Shown here: positions 1 to 11,691 of the stretch, in pieces
How positions within the stretch are numbered: position 1 is the stretch's first letter
Layout: the number at the start of each line of letters is the position of its first letter
Assembly: GCA_905183005.1 (NCBI GenBank)
Contig: CAJJDO010000015.1
Coordinates: 570,587-634,586 of the forward strand
Source of the DNA: Paramecium pentaurelia
Taxonomy: Eukaryota > Ciliophora > Oligohymenophorea > Peniculida > Parameciidae
DNA length: 64,000 bases
Direction: 5' to 3'
The notes under the pieces: generated by a model
The model's input: only the letters and a program-made list of their open reading frames with translations
What the model was told of the DNA's origin: nothing
Database searches by the model: none
Position numbers and translations under genes: made by a program

Positions 1-102
1 GGCTACAGATGATTATACTCTTTAATGTTTAGGTCCACAATAAAAATTTTCTTTTTCATAATCTGCAACACAAAATAGTCTTGGAATTTAATGTGCTTTC
101 AT
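1..102 (-). CDS. 5' end of an unknown gene, cut by the window edge
   Basis: The minus strand reads in one open frame from an ATG at 102 to the first base, 34 codons, with three TAA codons read as Gln. The peptide starts MKAHQIPRLFCVADYEKENF. There is no frame break, and the base composition is richer in G and C than the flanking spacer, as in other coding stretches here. It is divergent from the tryptophanyl-tRNA synthetase gene. I do not recognise the family from this fragment; the rest lies outside the window. Confidence 0.5.
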
Positions 103-610
103 TTTGAATATAAATTATTTAACTGAAAAAATACTATTTAATTTAAAGAATAATATTTATTTTTTTGATTTCATATATTTATATATGTATATATTTTCTT
201 AGTTCAAATAACTATTACTTTTAATAAAATTAATTAGTTTATAACAATTAAAAATCTGCCTATTGATACATATCAACTTATATATAATTTTTAAATTTAT
301 TATCAATAATAATATTTTAAATATCATTCATTCTCTATTCCTAATAATATATAGAGTTTCTTAGAATTTGTATTTAAGTAGAAATAAAATATTCATATAA
401 AATAATAAAATATGTTTGGGTAATCTTAGGATTATATTTAATATCAAATTTAAGAAGAATATAATAGATAAATCTGATAAATAGTTTACGATAGTGAGTA
501 TTAATAATATGTTGTTTACCTGATGAATTTTATTCAAATTAAAATGTTAATTAAATATGTAATAAATCGAATAGGATCAATAAAAGGAGTAAGAAATTAC
601 TCAAAATGAG
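103..610. other. Divergent intergenic spacer
   Basis: About 500 bp of very AT-rich sequence between two divergent genes. I see no convincing open frame, RNA gene or long repeat. It probably holds both promoters, but no specific element can be named. Confidence 0.5.
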
Positions 611-1818
611 ATGCCTGATTTAATTATCAATCCTTATGAAGTGGTGAACAATTCCAAGAAGTAAATTGACTACGATAAGTTGATCCAATCATTCGGTTGC
701 TAGAGAATTGAACAAAGTCATATTGAGCGCATATAGACCTTAACTTAAAAACCTGTTCATCATTATCTAAGACGTGGCATTTTCTTTTCACATCGAGACT
801 TAAACCAAGTATTAGATGCCTATGAAGCTGGAAAAGGGTTCTATTTGTACACAGGTAGAGGACCTTCTGGAGATTCAATGCACGTGGGTCATTTGATGCC
901 ATTTATATTTACTAAATATTTATAGGAAGCTTTCGATGTGCCTGTTGTGATTGAATTATCAGATGATGAAAAGTTTTTCCATAAAAGTGAAACAACATTG
1001 GAAGAATATCAACGATATGGATATGAAAATGCTAAAGACATAATAGCATGTGGATTTGATGTTAACAAAACATTCATTTTCTTAAGTTCTAAATATGCAG
1101 GTCACATGTATCATAACATATGTAAATTTTAACATGCAATAACCTATTCATAATTAAGAGGAATATTTGGTTTAAATGAATCTGATAATTGTGGCAAAGT
1201 AGCATATCCTGCTGTTTAAGCTGCTCCATCCTTGTCTTCATCATTTAAACATATATTTGGCAAGGATGAGGTGATGTGTTTGGTACCACAAGGAATAGAT
1301 TAAGACCCTTACTTTAGAATGACAAGAGATGTATGTTATAAACTTAAAGTTCCTAAAACAGGATGCATACATTCACAATTCCTTCCAGGACTTCATGGAT
1401 TTGGTACTAAAATGGGAACTACAGATCCAACATCAGCTATATTTTTGACTGATACTCCAAAATAAATTGAAGAAAAAGTTAATATTTAATTAATTTATTT
1501 TAGATTAAGAAACATGCTATGTCTGGAGGTGGTATGACAAAAAAGGAACATTAAGAAAAAGGTGCTGATCTTACTGTGGATGTTCCATATCATTATTTGA
1601 GATTCTTCTTAGAAGATGATGCTCGTCTTGAAGAAATCAGAGTTCAATATGGAAAGGGTGTTATGATGACAAGTGAAGTCAAGAAAGAATTAATTACAGT
1701 TCTTACTAAAATAGTAACTGAACACTAATAGAGAAGAGCTCTTGTGACAGATGAAATGGTTGAAAAATTTATGGAATTAAGACCTTTAAGCAATTATCCA
1801 CCTAAAAAGAATAATTGA
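611..1818 (+). CDS. WARS1: Tryptophanyl-tRNA synthetase, cytosolic eukaryotic type
   Basis: Class I aminoacyl-tRNA synthetase charging tRNA-Trp, 393 residues after removal of one 26-nt intron (1478-1503). The HIGH-type signature is [14 protein letters not shown], near residue 95, matching the eukaryotic form. Later come SELSD-like DDEKFF and the block [19 protein letters not shown], where the KMSKS-class loop reads KMGTT instead of the usual KMSAS. The C-terminal FFLEDD segment is also conserved. Start: ATG at 611 fits the frame; an ATG at 606 is in another frame. TAA and TAG occur many times as Gln. The next gene starts 37 bp downstream on the same strand. The assignment is strong. Confidence 0.95.
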
Positions 1819-1855
1819 GATTGAGATATAATAAAATAAAAATATTATTATTAAA

Positions 1856-2932
1856 ATGCTCACTGGTAGAGAAGAATTAGATAAAATAAATACAAAAGTA
1901 TAATACTTAATTATTATTTCTAAGAGTGGAAAAGGAAATGCTGAAAGTTAAGAATTACCTTAATATCTAAGATCTTCATATTCTCAAACATATTAATAAT
2001 TAGAACCAACTAAAATTCTAAAAGGGAAAAAAGTACTCTAATAATAATGAATTTTTTAAGGTTTTTCCATAATTTGCTTATGGAAATTCACATGAAGCTC
2101 CAACTTATTTTAAATTATCGAACTCTTTAATCTGTCGAGAAAGTTATGATAATCCATACATTAAGATTAAAGTGCCTCCTTTAAGTAGATTAGATTCTCT
2201 TAAAGGGAGTACTCTTAATAATTATGAATTTTATAATATTTCTGAATAGAGATTTATAAATCGAAAACCTACAGGTTATGTTACTAATAAAATAACAGAG
2301 TATAAAATTAATGTCAACATTAAGTACGATTACAAATTAAGTTAAAATTGTACAAAAACCATTAAATGATGACAAAGACAAAATTCTTACATTTGAAAGT
2401 GCTTATAAATCTATTTAAGATTAATTATTCAATAAAAAACGTGGTATTAATTAATATTTAATAATCAGAGCTTTTCACTGATTTTGTTGAGAAAAATGAT
2501 TTACTTAATGTATATGGGCCATTAAATATGAGAACAAGACCAAAAGAATTTAGAGAAGTCAAAAATTATGCTTTAGATCCTGATTAACTTAAATTATTGA
2601 AAGAATAAAGATCGAGATAGTAAATAACTCCAACAAATAGAAGTGGTTTCACTGATCTTATTAAAACTGTACGATTACCTACAATATCTAAAATTTAAGG
2701 GTTGGATACAGATAAATACTATAACAAAGATTAACATTATCTCAATAAATTAACTAATTCAATTATTATAGAAAAAATTGATTAAAATATTAAACATAAA
2801 AATAAAACTCTTTCAAGTTTCAATAAAAATAAACATTCGATTAAACATAACACAGAAGATACTGAAAATATGTAAGGAATTATTGATATATTTGAGAAAC
2901 ATTTAGAATTCGAAAAATAATATAATTGTTGA
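1856..2932 (+). CDS. Unknown Paramecium protein, 323 aa
   Basis: Four introns (1898-1924, 2033-2060, 2300-2324, 2444-2468; 27, 28, 25 and 25 nt) restore one frame of 324 codons ending in TGA. The protein is basic and rich in Asn, Lys and Gln, with a block KIKVPPLSRLDSLKG and a central FTDFVEKNDLL. I see no signal peptide, membrane helix or named domain. It starts just after the tryptophanyl-tRNA synthetase gene on the same strand and meets a coiled-coil gene tail to tail about 30 bp on. The gene is well supported by the exact intron arithmetic; function is unknown. Confidence 0.7.
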
Positions 2933-2961
2933 AATATATATAATTAAATTATACATTTAAT

Positions 2962-3737
2962 TCAAAATTGATCTATATATTAACTTAATTGTTCTTTTAA
3001 TTTCTATATTTTAATGTCCTTTTTATCTAATGCTTCTTATACTATAGATTCAAATTTAGTAATATCTGTGTAATGTTATTATTTCAAATTTTAGAGTTTC
3101 TCTTCATAATACTATTTTAATTATTGATTTTAGAATTTTAGTTATTCAATCTTTTCATAAGCAATTTTCTTTTCTTCTTCTAAATTCATTAATAAAGTCT
3201 CTATCTAAACTAATTTATTGCTGAATTCTTCTGACTATTAAAGAGATTTACAATTTTCATCTTACAAAAAATGAAGTTATTCAATTAATTCATTTTAATT
3301 TTCTTAAGGTTCTTATTTTTAATATTGTGCTAATTATAACTATAAATCTTTTTTATCTTATAAAATCTTATCTATAAAAGTTACATACTCTTATAAAATA
3401 GATTAGAATTCATTTTTTTATTTCAATAAATCAGCCTCTAATTTAGACTTCCTAATTAAATATGTTGTAAATACATTTCTAATTTCATTTAAATAATTGT
3501 TTCTTTAAGTTTACGATTCTCTTAAATCAAATTATTTTCTTCTGTTAAATATGGTTATGCTCTTTTTGTTTACATTTAAGGTACATCAACAGATATTTCT
3601 AAATTTTCATCTGTAGGATGTGATTCCCATAATTATTATGTTAATTCTTAATAAAACTTTTGATCATTTGAAAATTAACCTTTTGGAATAGAAGGATGAG
3701 CATCTGGACACTTTTTTTTTTTTAATTAGGAATACAT
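2962..3737 (-). CDS. Coiled-coil protein, 250 aa
   Basis: Minus-strand frame with one 23-nt intron (3452-3474) giving 251 codons. The first third is short and Pro/Ser-bearing (KCPDAHPSIPKGQ). The remainder is a long Gln/Glu/Lys-rich coiled coil with heptad-like Leu spacing (for example EKIEQLKFQNQQLKQYYEEK). The chosen ATG at 3737 runs through a 12-base A tract that encodes consecutive Lys residues, so the first codons depend on the tract length being correct; an in-frame ATG exists further in. It lies only 8 bp downstream of the stop of the preceding minus-strand gene. Probably structural or cytoskeletal, but that is inference. Confidence 0.65.
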
Positions 3738-3745
3738 TTATTATT

Positions 3746-5734
3746 TCAGTTAAAAAAAATTATGTATAATAACATCAATCTCTTCTCAACACATTTTTCA
3801 GAATTATAAAGATCTTCTATTTTTTCTAATCTGGCTCTGCGTTGTGAATATTATAATACTTTTCTGTAATCCACTTTATAATCTTTTAAGTATTTACAAA
3901 ATGAATAAGTTTCAAGTCCATCATTTTACTATTTTATAATACTCATTATAGCAGCTAAACATTCAGGATTCTTTCTACCAACTAAGATAGCCAGATTAGA
4001 ATTTATCATAACATTCAAAACACCATGTCTATGATATCTTTCTATTTATTATATTAATCGACCACCAAAAATTTAGGCTTGTAAATCAGTTAAGTTATGT
4101 TATCTTAAGGCTAATCGATAAATATCTGACTTTTTATATGAAAGACAATCTTTTAAAAGATTTAATGAATAAACATCATTTAATAATTTAAATAAGGATG
4201 GAAGGTACCTTTCTTAATAATGAGCTTTTTTCATAAATTCTAATATAATTGTAGGTAACAAATCTTTAAAGATATGTTAATCTTAATATTAGAAATTTAA
4301 GATTTCATTTATAATTTTTAATGGATTGTCTTTGATTTTTTTTTTTAAATATCCATTTAATCTTTATTTAAGTTTTTCATTAGTAATTACAGCATATGAA
4401 TGAAGAGGATGAAGAAATGCATTTTCTTCAGTGACAAAGGAATCAACTTCTTATCCACATATAAATCTTAAATATAAAAGACCATTTTCTGGGAAAGCAA
4501 ATTTACAAACTTAATTTATATAATCAGAAAACACTGTAACTTTTAATCTAGAATTAATTGTTATATTTAATTTGCATAAAGATAATATAATATGTGCTAC
4601 TTTATTTGCTTATTAAACTGAATGTAAATGAGTTTCTAATTATAATCTTGATATAATTTCATCAATTAATTTTTCAATTTCTTATGGTGTACAAATTGAT
4701 TTTAGATTCATTAAAAATTATTAAATAAAGTGGGCTGATATTTTTTATGGTCTTAAATTTAATTATTTAAATAAAAACTCTTTAATTTTAATTTCTAAAA
4801 CAGGAGTAACTTCAAGAGGCAATAATTAAAAATTAGTTATTATTGATAATATAGTATGTTCATCCATTACATTTAGATTTTCAATTAAAAATTATCTCAT
4901 TTTTAAGAGAATAGGATGTGATTACAAATGTGGATTTAAGTATTAATATTTCATCTTAAGTAACATTATGTAAAATTAAGTGACTTATTAAAAATCATAA
5001 TAAAGTGAATTTGCATCATAATGAGAAATACAAAATTCAACTAAAGAAGTATTTACAAATTTCCTTTTCTAAGATTTCATCATTTCACATCTTATTAAAA
5101 GAACAACCTCCATAGATGAAAGAGGTTCAGTATTTAATCGATCTTCAACTAATTAATGAATAGCTGGTAAAGACATATTTAAAACTTAAGAGTCATACCA
5201 TATATTTATGTAATGTCTAATACTAAAATCATTACAATCTTATAATATTTTATTTAATGAATTGGCTAATTTTTTATCATCAATATTTTCAAGCAAATAT
5301 TATTGACCCTTTAATTAATATTTAGATTTAAAACAAAGCAATTCAAGCAAATCTATTGGACTAAATTAATCTAGTTAATTATTTAATAATTTTGATATTT
5401 CTCCCATTCCTTAACGAAATATAGTTTCATTTTCATATAATTTTAAAGAATTTAAGAAATGTGCAATAATACGAATTGTAAGTAATGAATGTTATAGTCC
5501 AAATATATTTTTATTCTTGTTAAATATATCTATCAAGATTTTAGGATCTACATGTTAACTAATCAGTGCCATTAATTCTTATTCATTTTATACAACCTTC
5601 ACATCCCCTTTTGGAAAATCAAATATATCAATGTCACTATCTGATTCATTCTCAAAACCATCTCGTAATACAAAATTAATTAAATTGGTATGAGTAGAAA
5701 ATCTCCATTTCAATAATGTTTTAAAAATTATCAT
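3746..5734 (-). CDS. Large helical protein of unknown function, 662 aa, possibly mitochondrial
   Basis: A single open frame of 663 codons on the minus strand without introns. It starts MIIFKTLLKWRFSTHTNLIN, basic and hydroxylated, which resembles a mitochondrial presequence. The body is Leu/Ile-rich and almost certainly alpha-helical, like repeat proteins (for example ILSIITNFQLLPLEVTPVLE). The ending is YNSEKCVEKRLMLLYIIFFN then TGA. The same frame stays open upstream to an ATG at 6130, so a 794-residue form is possible; the presequence-like start was preferred. No named domain was recognised; organellar RNA-binding helical repeats are one possibility but unproven. Confidence 0.65.
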
Positions 5735-6786
5735 AAATATTTTTATTATTTATTTTTCATTAAACAACAATTGTATTATTTTCTAACTAACTCTAATATT
5801 GATTCTACAATTCTATTAAAAACTTCCCAAGTAATAGCCTTTCTCTATTTATTGTTCAGATTTGATATATATCTCAAATTAACCTAATTTGATAAGGTTT
5901 TGATTCCATTGATTGTTAAATCTGGTCCATTATATTTATATATTATAATCCTTAATTCCAACAATAATCTTAGGGAATAATATTTTTTCTGATTATATCA
6001 TTTAATTATGGTACATCATTAATTTTGTAATAAAAAAATCTTTCAATATTATGTTTTAGTGATTACTTGATTGAATTGTTTCTTCTCTGAAATTTATTTA
6101 GAATAATAATAAAATCTTCCTGATTTACATAGAGGGAAGACATTTCAAAAAGCAAATGCGGCATCGCAATTTGTTTTACTCATTCCAAAAAATGTCCAAT
6201 AACTAGGATTATTAATATTGTTTTCAGATCCTTAATAGAAGAGTACAACATCATTGTCATTCAAAAATCTATTAAATTGATCTTATCTTAAAATTTCTGT
6301 TGGACCCATTGACCAACTAAAAATATTATAGATTTTATTTATATATACCTACAAAATGAATTAAAATAGAGAATCAGCACTTCTTTATCCAGTAAATTGA
6401 AAAGGTTTGCCTATAAATGAAAAATATGAAAGTAAGGAAACATGAGATTTTGAATTTTGAAAGAGCATATTTATCTAGGTCTTTTTATTAATCATAAGCA
6501 ACTCTAGCAATAGAGTTTTAATGCCTAATTTGTAAGTTGTCGATATTCTGGAACAAATTATTTGCATGGAGCACAAAAGATGCATAGAATTCAATTAAAA
6601 TTACAGGATGACCTTGATATCAAAGTATCAATATTATTAGATAAAGCAATAATTGGTTATATTATTTATTAGAGTGTTTTAACAATTGTTAGATTTTCAT
6701 TTTAGATTATTTTATCTGTAGGGTCTTATGTTAAGAGTAAATGTATGAAACAGAATATTAAGTTAAATTTCATTATTATTAAATTC
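5735..6786. other. Spacer with possible decayed or extra coding sequence
   Basis: Between two divergent genes. On the minus strand 5735-6130 continues the frame of the preceding gene and may be its true N-terminus. Near 6140-6330 the minus strand reads FLNDNDVVLFYQGSENN and then YWTFFGMSKTNCDAAFAF before a TGA; this has the flavour of coding sequence (faintly thioredoxin/PDI-like) but no clean splice model was found. From about 6355 to 6786 no gene is visible; it should contain the flippase promoter. Confidence 0.35.
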
Positions 6787-9700
6787 ATGAACAAAGTTGA
6801 AGATTCTACAACAAAATTATTGCAAACAGATATATTGCAAATAGAGTAAGGGAAGGAAAGTATTTAAATAGCTGAAGAGAATGGAAGTAATTCGTGGAAA
6901 GAGAAAATGAAATCTTTTTTGGTTGTACCAATATAGAAATGTAGTCGTAATATATGTTTGAATGGACAATGCACACCAATAAATCAATAAAGTAATGTGA
7001 TCAAGAATTCTAAATACAATTTCTTTACATTTCTACCAAAAGTGCTATATTAATAGTTTCATTAATTCATTAACATCTTTTATTTGGGATTGACAATATC
7101 ACAATTTATTTAACCTTTCAAAGTTGGATTTCTTATAGGATATTTAGGGCCTCTAGCTTTGGTGGTCACTCTGAGTGTTCTAAAAGAATTGTATGATGAT
7201 ATAAAAAGACATAAAAGAGATAGACAAATTAATAGTACAATATATAAGCGTTATATAAATGGTTAATGGGAAGATATATCAAGTGGTTAATTACAAGTAG
7301 GGATGATTATAAAAATAAACAGTAATTAACGTATACCAGCAGACATTTTAGTATTGGAAGCAAGTGATGATTAAGTATTTATTCGTACAGATTAATTGGA
7401 TGGTGAAACAGATTGGAAATTAAGGAAACCTGTTTAATATATTTAAAAGAAAGGATTAGAGAATTTAAATTTGTCTTCATGTTCATTGAATTGTGATCGT
7501 CCTTAAGAAAATATATATGATTTTCATGCTGTTTTTTAATGTGAATAATCAAAAGAACCATTATCATTAGAAAATGTTATGTGGGCTAGTACAGTACTTG
7601 CAAATGGTAATGTAAATGGGATAGTTATATATAATGGATTTGAAACAAGAATGGCCATGAACAGTAGATAACCTCAAACAAAGTTTGGTAAAATTGACAG
7701 TAATCTATATTCCATAAATATTTAGCTGAAATCAATTATATGTCAATTATGCTTTTTATAGCTATGGGATTCTTATCAATAATGATTACAATACTATCAT
7801 AACCTCCTTTAAATGCTTTGGCCATATGTGTAGCCATGGTTCGATATCTAATTTTACTCTCAAATATTATTCCCATTTCCATGAGAGTCAATGTAGAATT
7901 TGCTAAATTAATTTATTGTTATAAAATATCAATAGATAAAGGTATAGAAGGTACAATCCCTAGAAATTCTAATATTCCAGAGTCTTTAGGGAGAATAGAA
8001 TATTTACTTACAGATAAGACAGGAACCTTAACATAAAATGATATGATATTCAAGAAATTATCATTAAAATAGAATGTTTATACATATGAAAATTATGATG
8101 AAATGAAGAGGAGCTTATTGACTTAATTTGAGATAGGTAATTCAGAAGAAGATGCAATTTTAAGAGATTTATTGTTAGCTATAGCATTATGCCACAATGT
8201 TACTCCAATAGAAGAGAATGGAGAAAGATAATATTAAGCCTCATCTCCAGATGAAGTTGCATTGGTTAAGATAGCTGAATCTCTTGGAATTACTTTATTG
8301 AGTAGAGATCAAAATTCTATGATTATAGAATACAATGGATAAACTAAGAGATATGAAATTCTATATAATTTTCCCTTTTCTAGTGAAAGTAAAAGAATGG
8401 GAATTCTATTGAAATTAGATAACCTATATATATTTTATTTAAAAGGAGCAGATGCAATAATGAAACAATTTCTACCAGAAACTCAACGTGGATTTGTAGA
8501 TGAAGAATGTGAAAATTTAGCAAGAGAGGGATTGAGAACATTAGTTTTAACTTAAAAGATAATTACTAAAGAATTTTTTGAAGATTGGAAATAAAAGTTT
8601 GAATAAGCTTAATGTATTGAAAATGTAACTTAGAGATAAAATAAATTAAGTAGAGTTAGAAAAGAATTAGAGAATCATATGTAATTCTTAGGGATAACAG
8701 GAGTTGAAGATAAATTATAGGAAGATGTTTGTTCAACTCTTGAAAATATAAGAAATGCTGGAATTAATGTTTGGATGTTAACTGGAGATAAAATTGAAAC
8801 TGCTATTTGTATAGCTATATCAAGTGGAATTAAATCTGCAACATAAGAGATTTTTTTACTTAAGGAAATAACAGATGAAGAAACTTTATAATAGAGATTA
8901 TAATAATTTGAAACTAGAACCAATCAATTATTGGTTATTGATGGTACAAGTTTAACTACAGCATTTAAAAAAGAAGAGTTTTTCTTTAGAATTGCTACTT
9001 AAGCCTAATCAGTTGTTTGTTGTAGATGTTCTCCAACACAGAAAGCATTAGTAACTGAATGTATAAAAAAATATACTCATAAAATTACTGCCTGCATCGG
9101 AGATGGGGGTAATGATGTAGGAATGATCTAATCAGCTGATGTAGGAATAGGTATTGAAGGAAAAGAAGGTAAATAAGCAGCATTAGCTAGTGATTTTTCT
9201 ATTCTTAAATTTAAATACTTAAACTCCTTATTACTTTGGCATGGCAGATTATCATATAAGAGATCTGCTTTATTATCTTAATTTGTAACTCATAGAGGAT
9301 TAATTATTTCAATGATTTAAACAGTTTTTATGTGCATCTACTTTTATTTAAGTATTAGTATTTTCAGTAGTACATTAATCTTAGGATATGCTACAATCTA
9401 TACGTAATTATTTAATATTAATTAATATTAGAATGTTTCCAGTATTTAGTATAATTTTTGATGAAGATGTTGTAGAAAAAGTAGCATTGGAATTTCCTCC
9501 ACTTTATAAATCATTACAAAAGAGTAGAGATTTAAATTAGAAGACATTTATGATTTGGTGTTGGAAAGCTACTTATTAAGGAACCTTAATAATGATTTTA
9601 GCTTAATTTCTGTATAAGAATGTTTTCTTATATATTGAGACAGCTGCATTCACATCTTTAATTATTACTGAATATTGCATGATTTTTAGTGAAGTATTAT

Positions 9701-9991
9701 TGTAATTCACATATTATCTAGCTTAATTCATTACATATTGTAATGTTCATATCAACAATTGGTTCAACTGTATTTTATGTATTGACTATGGTTCTCATTC
9801 CAGAAACTTTAGTGGTAGCAGAAGTTCTAAATGGAACATTTTGGATAAACACTTTAATAATTGTATTATTTAGTTGGTGTCCAATATTCTTATTTTAATG
9901 GATTGTAAGAATAAAATAACCAAATGATTATGAGAAAATCATGAAATAAGTGAAAGGTAAGAAAAAAATAAAAACAAATCTATTCACTTGA
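6787..9991 (+). CDS. P4-ATPase (phospholipid flippase), copy 1
   Basis: P-type ATPase of the P4 class, predicted to move phospholipids across a membrane using ATP, 1,040 residues after three introns (7700-7725, 9404-9431, 9694-9721). Visible hallmarks: the P4 actuator motif [13 protein letters not shown], the phosphorylation site [13 protein letters not shown], nucleotide-domain CHNVTP and SSPDEVALV, then [14 protein letters not shown] and the hinge [16 protein letters not shown]. Hydrophobic helix pairs flank the actuator and follow the P domain. Start ATG 6787 is the first in-frame Met before the N-terminal [11 protein letters not shown] segment typical of flippases. A related gene lies at 27520. 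Substrate and CDC50-type partner cannot be told from sequence. Confidence 0.93.
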
Positions 9992-10045
9992 ATTCGATTT
10001 ATATATATTTAATATTATATATATTGACTATTTTAGAAATATTTA

Positions 10046-11685
10046 ATGGTATATCATTATTATTATTCATTCTTAGAATAGCAAACTAAGTGGAAAGATT
10101 AAAAAGACACCTGTTGTATAGGAAATATAAAGTAATATTATCATTTTCAATCTAGTTAAACCAAGAACAGAAGAATAGATATAATCAGTTGTAAAAAATG
10201 TTAGGAATGGAGATGCCTCTCATCCAGAAGTTGTCTTAATTGGGGAAGCTGAATTATAAAGAATGAAAGTATTAGTTGTATTTTCTATATTTCCAGAATA
10301 ATGCTATCATAACGACCAAAGAAGAATAATTATACTAGAAAAAATTACTTGAGGAATAAAAAGAGAAGTAAATGGCTGCTGCAAAAGCTAAAAAGCAAAA
10401 AATGTTACAAATGGAGGAAGAAAAGAAAAAATAAGTACCTCTTTCAACATAATAAGAAGAAGATAAGGTAGTTAAAGATTCACTTATAGCAAGGGTAAAT
10501 TATGATTTTAATTATTTGTTAGGCAGCAGAAATTATGAATGAATAGATGGATGATGTAAAGGAAATGAACAAAATGGTTATGTATGCAAAATGTGTAACT
10601 GTTCGAGATAAACAATTATAAGAGAAGAAAGAACTTCATGAATAATATAAAGTATAAGAGAAACGTAAGGATTTAATGATGGAAATTGAAAGACTTAAAT
10701 CTATCAAATATCATGAAGAAAAAGATAAATAAAGAAAAATTGAGTAAATACATGGTCATGATATTATTATTGAATAAATAAAGGAAAGAGAACTCATTCG
10801 TTTAAAAGATAAAGAAGAATAAGAAAGAGAAGGATAAATAATGCTTAAATAAATTAAATAGCTGTAATAAGAAGAATAATAGAAGGCTATGTAGAAGAAG
10901 ATTACTTAATAAAAGGTTTAAGAAGAAATCTTAGAAGCAAATGATAGAGCTATTTTGGTTAAAGAGAAGAGAAAATTAGAAGAAAGAGAGGAAGAAGAAA
11001 TGATTGTCAAATATAATTTATAAAAAGCATAGAAGGAAGCAGAATTATTAGAAGAATAAAGAAGAATAAAAGAAGAAAAAGAAAGAGAAGTTTAAAGATT
11101 AAGAGAAATGCAAGAAAAAGCATAAGATAGATAAGCAGAATTAGATGCATTAAGAGCAAAAAGAGCTATGGAATAAAATGAAAGATAAGCAAGAGAAAAA
11201 GAGAGAAAAGAAGCAGAATGGAAAATGAAATTAAATCATGAAGTTTAAGAAGCTAGAAAATTGTAATAATGTGAAAAATAAGAAAGATTAGAAGAATAAG
11301 TATATTATATAATTTATATTTTATTAGGCTAGATTAGAAAGAGATGAATTTTAGAGAGTAATATAGAAATAAAAATAAGAGAGAGAAAATGAATTGAAAT
11401 TACATCATGAAAAAGAAGCATTAATTAAAAAACATGCTGATGAACTAAGAAAATAAATATCTCTTAATGAAGAAAAGAGAAAATAAGAAGAAAGAGATAA
11501 GTATTATATTTCATCTTAATATTTTTAGATTAGAAGAAGGTAAGAAAATTAGAGATAAAATGTTAAATGAAAAGAAATTATTAGAAAATATCAAAGAAAC
11601 TAAAATTAAGACATTAAATGATAACTCAATTCCAGATAAATATAAAGCAGAATTAGCTCGGAAAAAAATTAATATATTAATTTGA
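10046..11685 (+). CDS. CFAP45: CFAP45 (cilia- and flagella-associated protein 45)
   Basis: Coiled-coil protein of the lumen of doublet microtubules, 491 residues. Six introns (10049-10076, 10132-10155, 10269-10296, 10495-10522, 11300-11327, 11501-11528) sum to 164 nt and give 492 codons. The diagnostic block EMQEKAQDRQAELDALRAKR is nearly identical to the vertebrate protein, and the N-terminal ELQRMKNNAIITTKEE and C-terminal IPDKYKAELARKKINIL also align. The predicted first exon is only the ATG, with intron 1 starting at the next base. The gene ends 6 bp before the stop of the convergent neighbour. Family call is strong; the one-codon first exon is inferred from frame. Confidence 0.93.
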
Positions 11686-11691
11686 ACAAAT

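Noticed and set aside
8675..8923. Minus-strand frame inside the first flippase
   Set aside because: It lies wholly within the well-supported P-type ATPase coding sequence.
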